Assembly (NCBI GenBank): GCA_946637575.1
Contig: CAMPBJ010000062.1
Location: forward strand, 1-6,361
Reading direction: 5' to 3'
Origin: an uncultured Clostridia bacterium
GTDB taxonomy: Bacteria > Bacillota > Clostridia > Christensenellales > Borkfalkiaceae
Length of the DNA: 6,361 bases
Notes under the pieces: generated by a model
What the model was told of the DNA's origin: nothing
What the model saw: the letters and a program-made list of their open reading frames with translations, nothing else
The model's database searches: none
Made by a program: the position numbers and the translations under genes
Part shown: positions 5,237 through 6,361 of the stretch, piece after piece
Numbering within the stretch: the first letter of the stretch is position 1
How the letters are laid out: each line of letters starts with the position of its first letter

Positions 5237-6361
5237 ATGAATATTTCGAAAAAAGTAGCGGATATCGCACCTTCACTTACGCTTGAGATAACGGCAAAGG
5301 CGAAAAAGATGAAAGCGGAGGGTATTTCGGTAATTGGTTTCGGTGCGGGCGAACCGGATTTTAACACGCCCGACTACATAATAGAAGGCGCAAAGAAAGC
5401 GCTCGATATCGGGTTTACGAAGTACACGCCCGCGTCAGGTATGGCGGAATTAAAAAAAGCTATATGCGACAAGTTTTATAAGGATAACGGTTTACAGTAC
5501 GAACCCGACCAGATCGTCGTGTCGAGCGGTGCCAAAAACTCGCTTTTCCACGCGATAAGCGCGCTCGTTGACGACGGGGACGAGGTTATTATACCTTCTC
5601 CTTACTGGCTGACCTACCCTGAACTTGTCAAACTTGCCGGCGGAAAGTGCGTGTTCGTAAAATCGGACGCAAAGAGCGGGTATAAACTGACTGCCGACGC
5701 GCTTAAAAACGCGATAACGGATAGAACGAAACTTCTTATTTTAAACTCTCCGAATAACCCGACCGGCGCGGTCTACTCAAAAGACGAATTGTTTTCCATA
5801 GCAAAAGTCTGCGAAGAAAACGGACTCTTCGTAATATCCGACGAGATTTATGAAAAACTCGTTTATTCGGGCGAAAAGCACTATTCTATCGCGACTTACA
5901 GCGAATACTTAAAAGAACATACGGTAGTCGTAAACGGCGTTTCCAAGTCTTATTCTATGACAGGTTGGCGTATAGGGTATCTTGCCGCGCCGAAACAGAT
6001 CGCGAAGGCGATAGGTTCGATGCAAAGCCATACTACGAGTAACGCTTGCTCGATTTCGCAATACGCTTCCGTTGTTGCGTTAACAGACGAGCGAGGGAAA
6101 GACTTTATAGACAATATGCAGAAAGTCTTTGACGACAGAAGAAAGTTTATGATAAAAACCCTTTCTGAAATCAAGGACGTTAAGTGCATAGAGCCGAAGG
6201 GCGCTTTCTACGTTTTCGTAGACGTTTCAAGCCTCTACGGAAAGAGTTTTGACGGAAATAAGATAGACGGTTCTATGAGTTTTGCTTCCAACGCGTTAAA
6301 GAAGGGAGTCGCGGTTATTCCGGGCGTCGCTTTCGGAGACGATAATTGTATAAGACTTTCG
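5237..6361 (+). CDS. Class I (Ib-type) aspartate aminotransferase, truncated by the window edge
   Basis: ATG 5237 opens a frame of 375 codons with no stop before the edge; about 15-25 residues are missing compared with the roughly 390-400 usual for the family. It is a PLP-dependent aminotransferase that interconverts aspartate/2-oxoglutarate and oxaloacetate/glutamate, in the cytosol. Visible landmarks are GAGEPDF (36-42), SGAK (97-100), PYWLTYPE (122-129), NNPTG (173-177), SDEIYEKL (201-208) with the cofactor-contacting D202 and Y205, SKSYSMTGWRIGY (236-248) with Schiff-base K237, and CIRLS at the edge, whose R373 should bind the alpha-carboxylate. The GAK lysine (K100) corresponds to the lysine used by class Ib enzymes such as B. 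subtilis AspB for dicarboxylic substrates, which favours aspartate. Other class I substrates, for example aromatic amino acids or alanine, cannot be excluded. GGAG at 5225-5228 is the ribosome binding site. The gene starts 13 bases after prfA and so is probably in its operon. Confidence 0.92.
   Translation, partial: MNISKKVADIAPSLTLEITAKAKKMKAEGISVIGFGAGEPDFNTPDYIIEGAKKALDIGFTKYTPASGMAELKKAICDKFYKDNGLQYEPDQIVVSSGAKNSLFHAISALVDDGDEVIIPSPYWLTYPELVKLAGGKCVFVKSDAKSGYKLTADALKNAITDRTKLLILNSPNNPTGAVYSKDELFSIAKVCEENGLFVISDEIYEKLVYSGEKHYSIATYSEYLKEHTVVVNGVSKSYSMTGWRIGYLAAPKQIAKAIGSMQSHTTSNACSISQYASVVALTDERGKDFIDNMQKVFDDRRKFMIKTLSEIKDVKCIEPKGAFYVFVDVSSLYGKSFDGNKIDGSMSFASNALKKGVAVIPGVAFGDDNCIRLS

Overview
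The window is a dense housekeeping segment of an endospore-forming Firmicute. It is most likely an uncultured, gut-type member of the Clostridia with moderate G+C. Three things support this: the gene order rlmN, rpe, spoVM; the order rpmE, DUF1385 (YqhQ-type), prmC, prfA, which is a Clostridia arrangement; and a 23-codon gene with the conserved residues of the sporulation peptide SpoVM. The lineage call is an inference from gene content, not from a marker-gene comparison.

Left part (1-889, plus strand): the last 32 codons of rlmN (23S rRNA A2503 methyltransferase) overlap the start of rpe (ribulose-phosphate 3-epimerase) by 8 bases. A tiny spoVM gene follows, with a good ribosome binding site and a sigma-E-like -10 element. 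A strong A-tract/hairpin/T-tract terminator at 864-889 works in both directions and also ends the convergent gene.

Middle part (908-2094): a minus-strand gene encodes a full-length medium-chain (zinc alcohol dehydrogenase-type) protein. It keeps the four structural-zinc cysteines but has lost the catalytic-zinc residues and a glycine of the nucleotide-binding motif. Its near-consensus promoter lies so close to the ATG that the mRNA should be leaderless, and a CcpA-cre-like palindrome touches the -35 box. The 173-base divergent intergenic region also holds the promoter of rpmE.

Right part (2095-6361, plus strand): rpmE (ribosomal protein L31, zinc-binding form) is followed by a strong hairpin terminator. 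Next comes one 590-residue reading frame that fuses a complete DUF1385/YqhQ membrane domain to a complete PrmC (release-factor glutamine methyltransferase). It overlaps prfA (release factor 1, the PrmC substrate) by one base (TAATG). A class I aspartate aminotransferase starts 13 bases after prfA and runs off the right edge. The fused gene, prfA and the aminotransferase look like one operon that may depend on read-through of the rpmE terminator.

The observations most worth a second look are the DUF1385-PrmC fusion, the catalytically degenerate dehydrogenase with its leaderless promoter, and the minimal SpoVM, which is easily missed by gene callers. No mobile elements, CRISPR arrays, tRNAs or rRNAs were seen.
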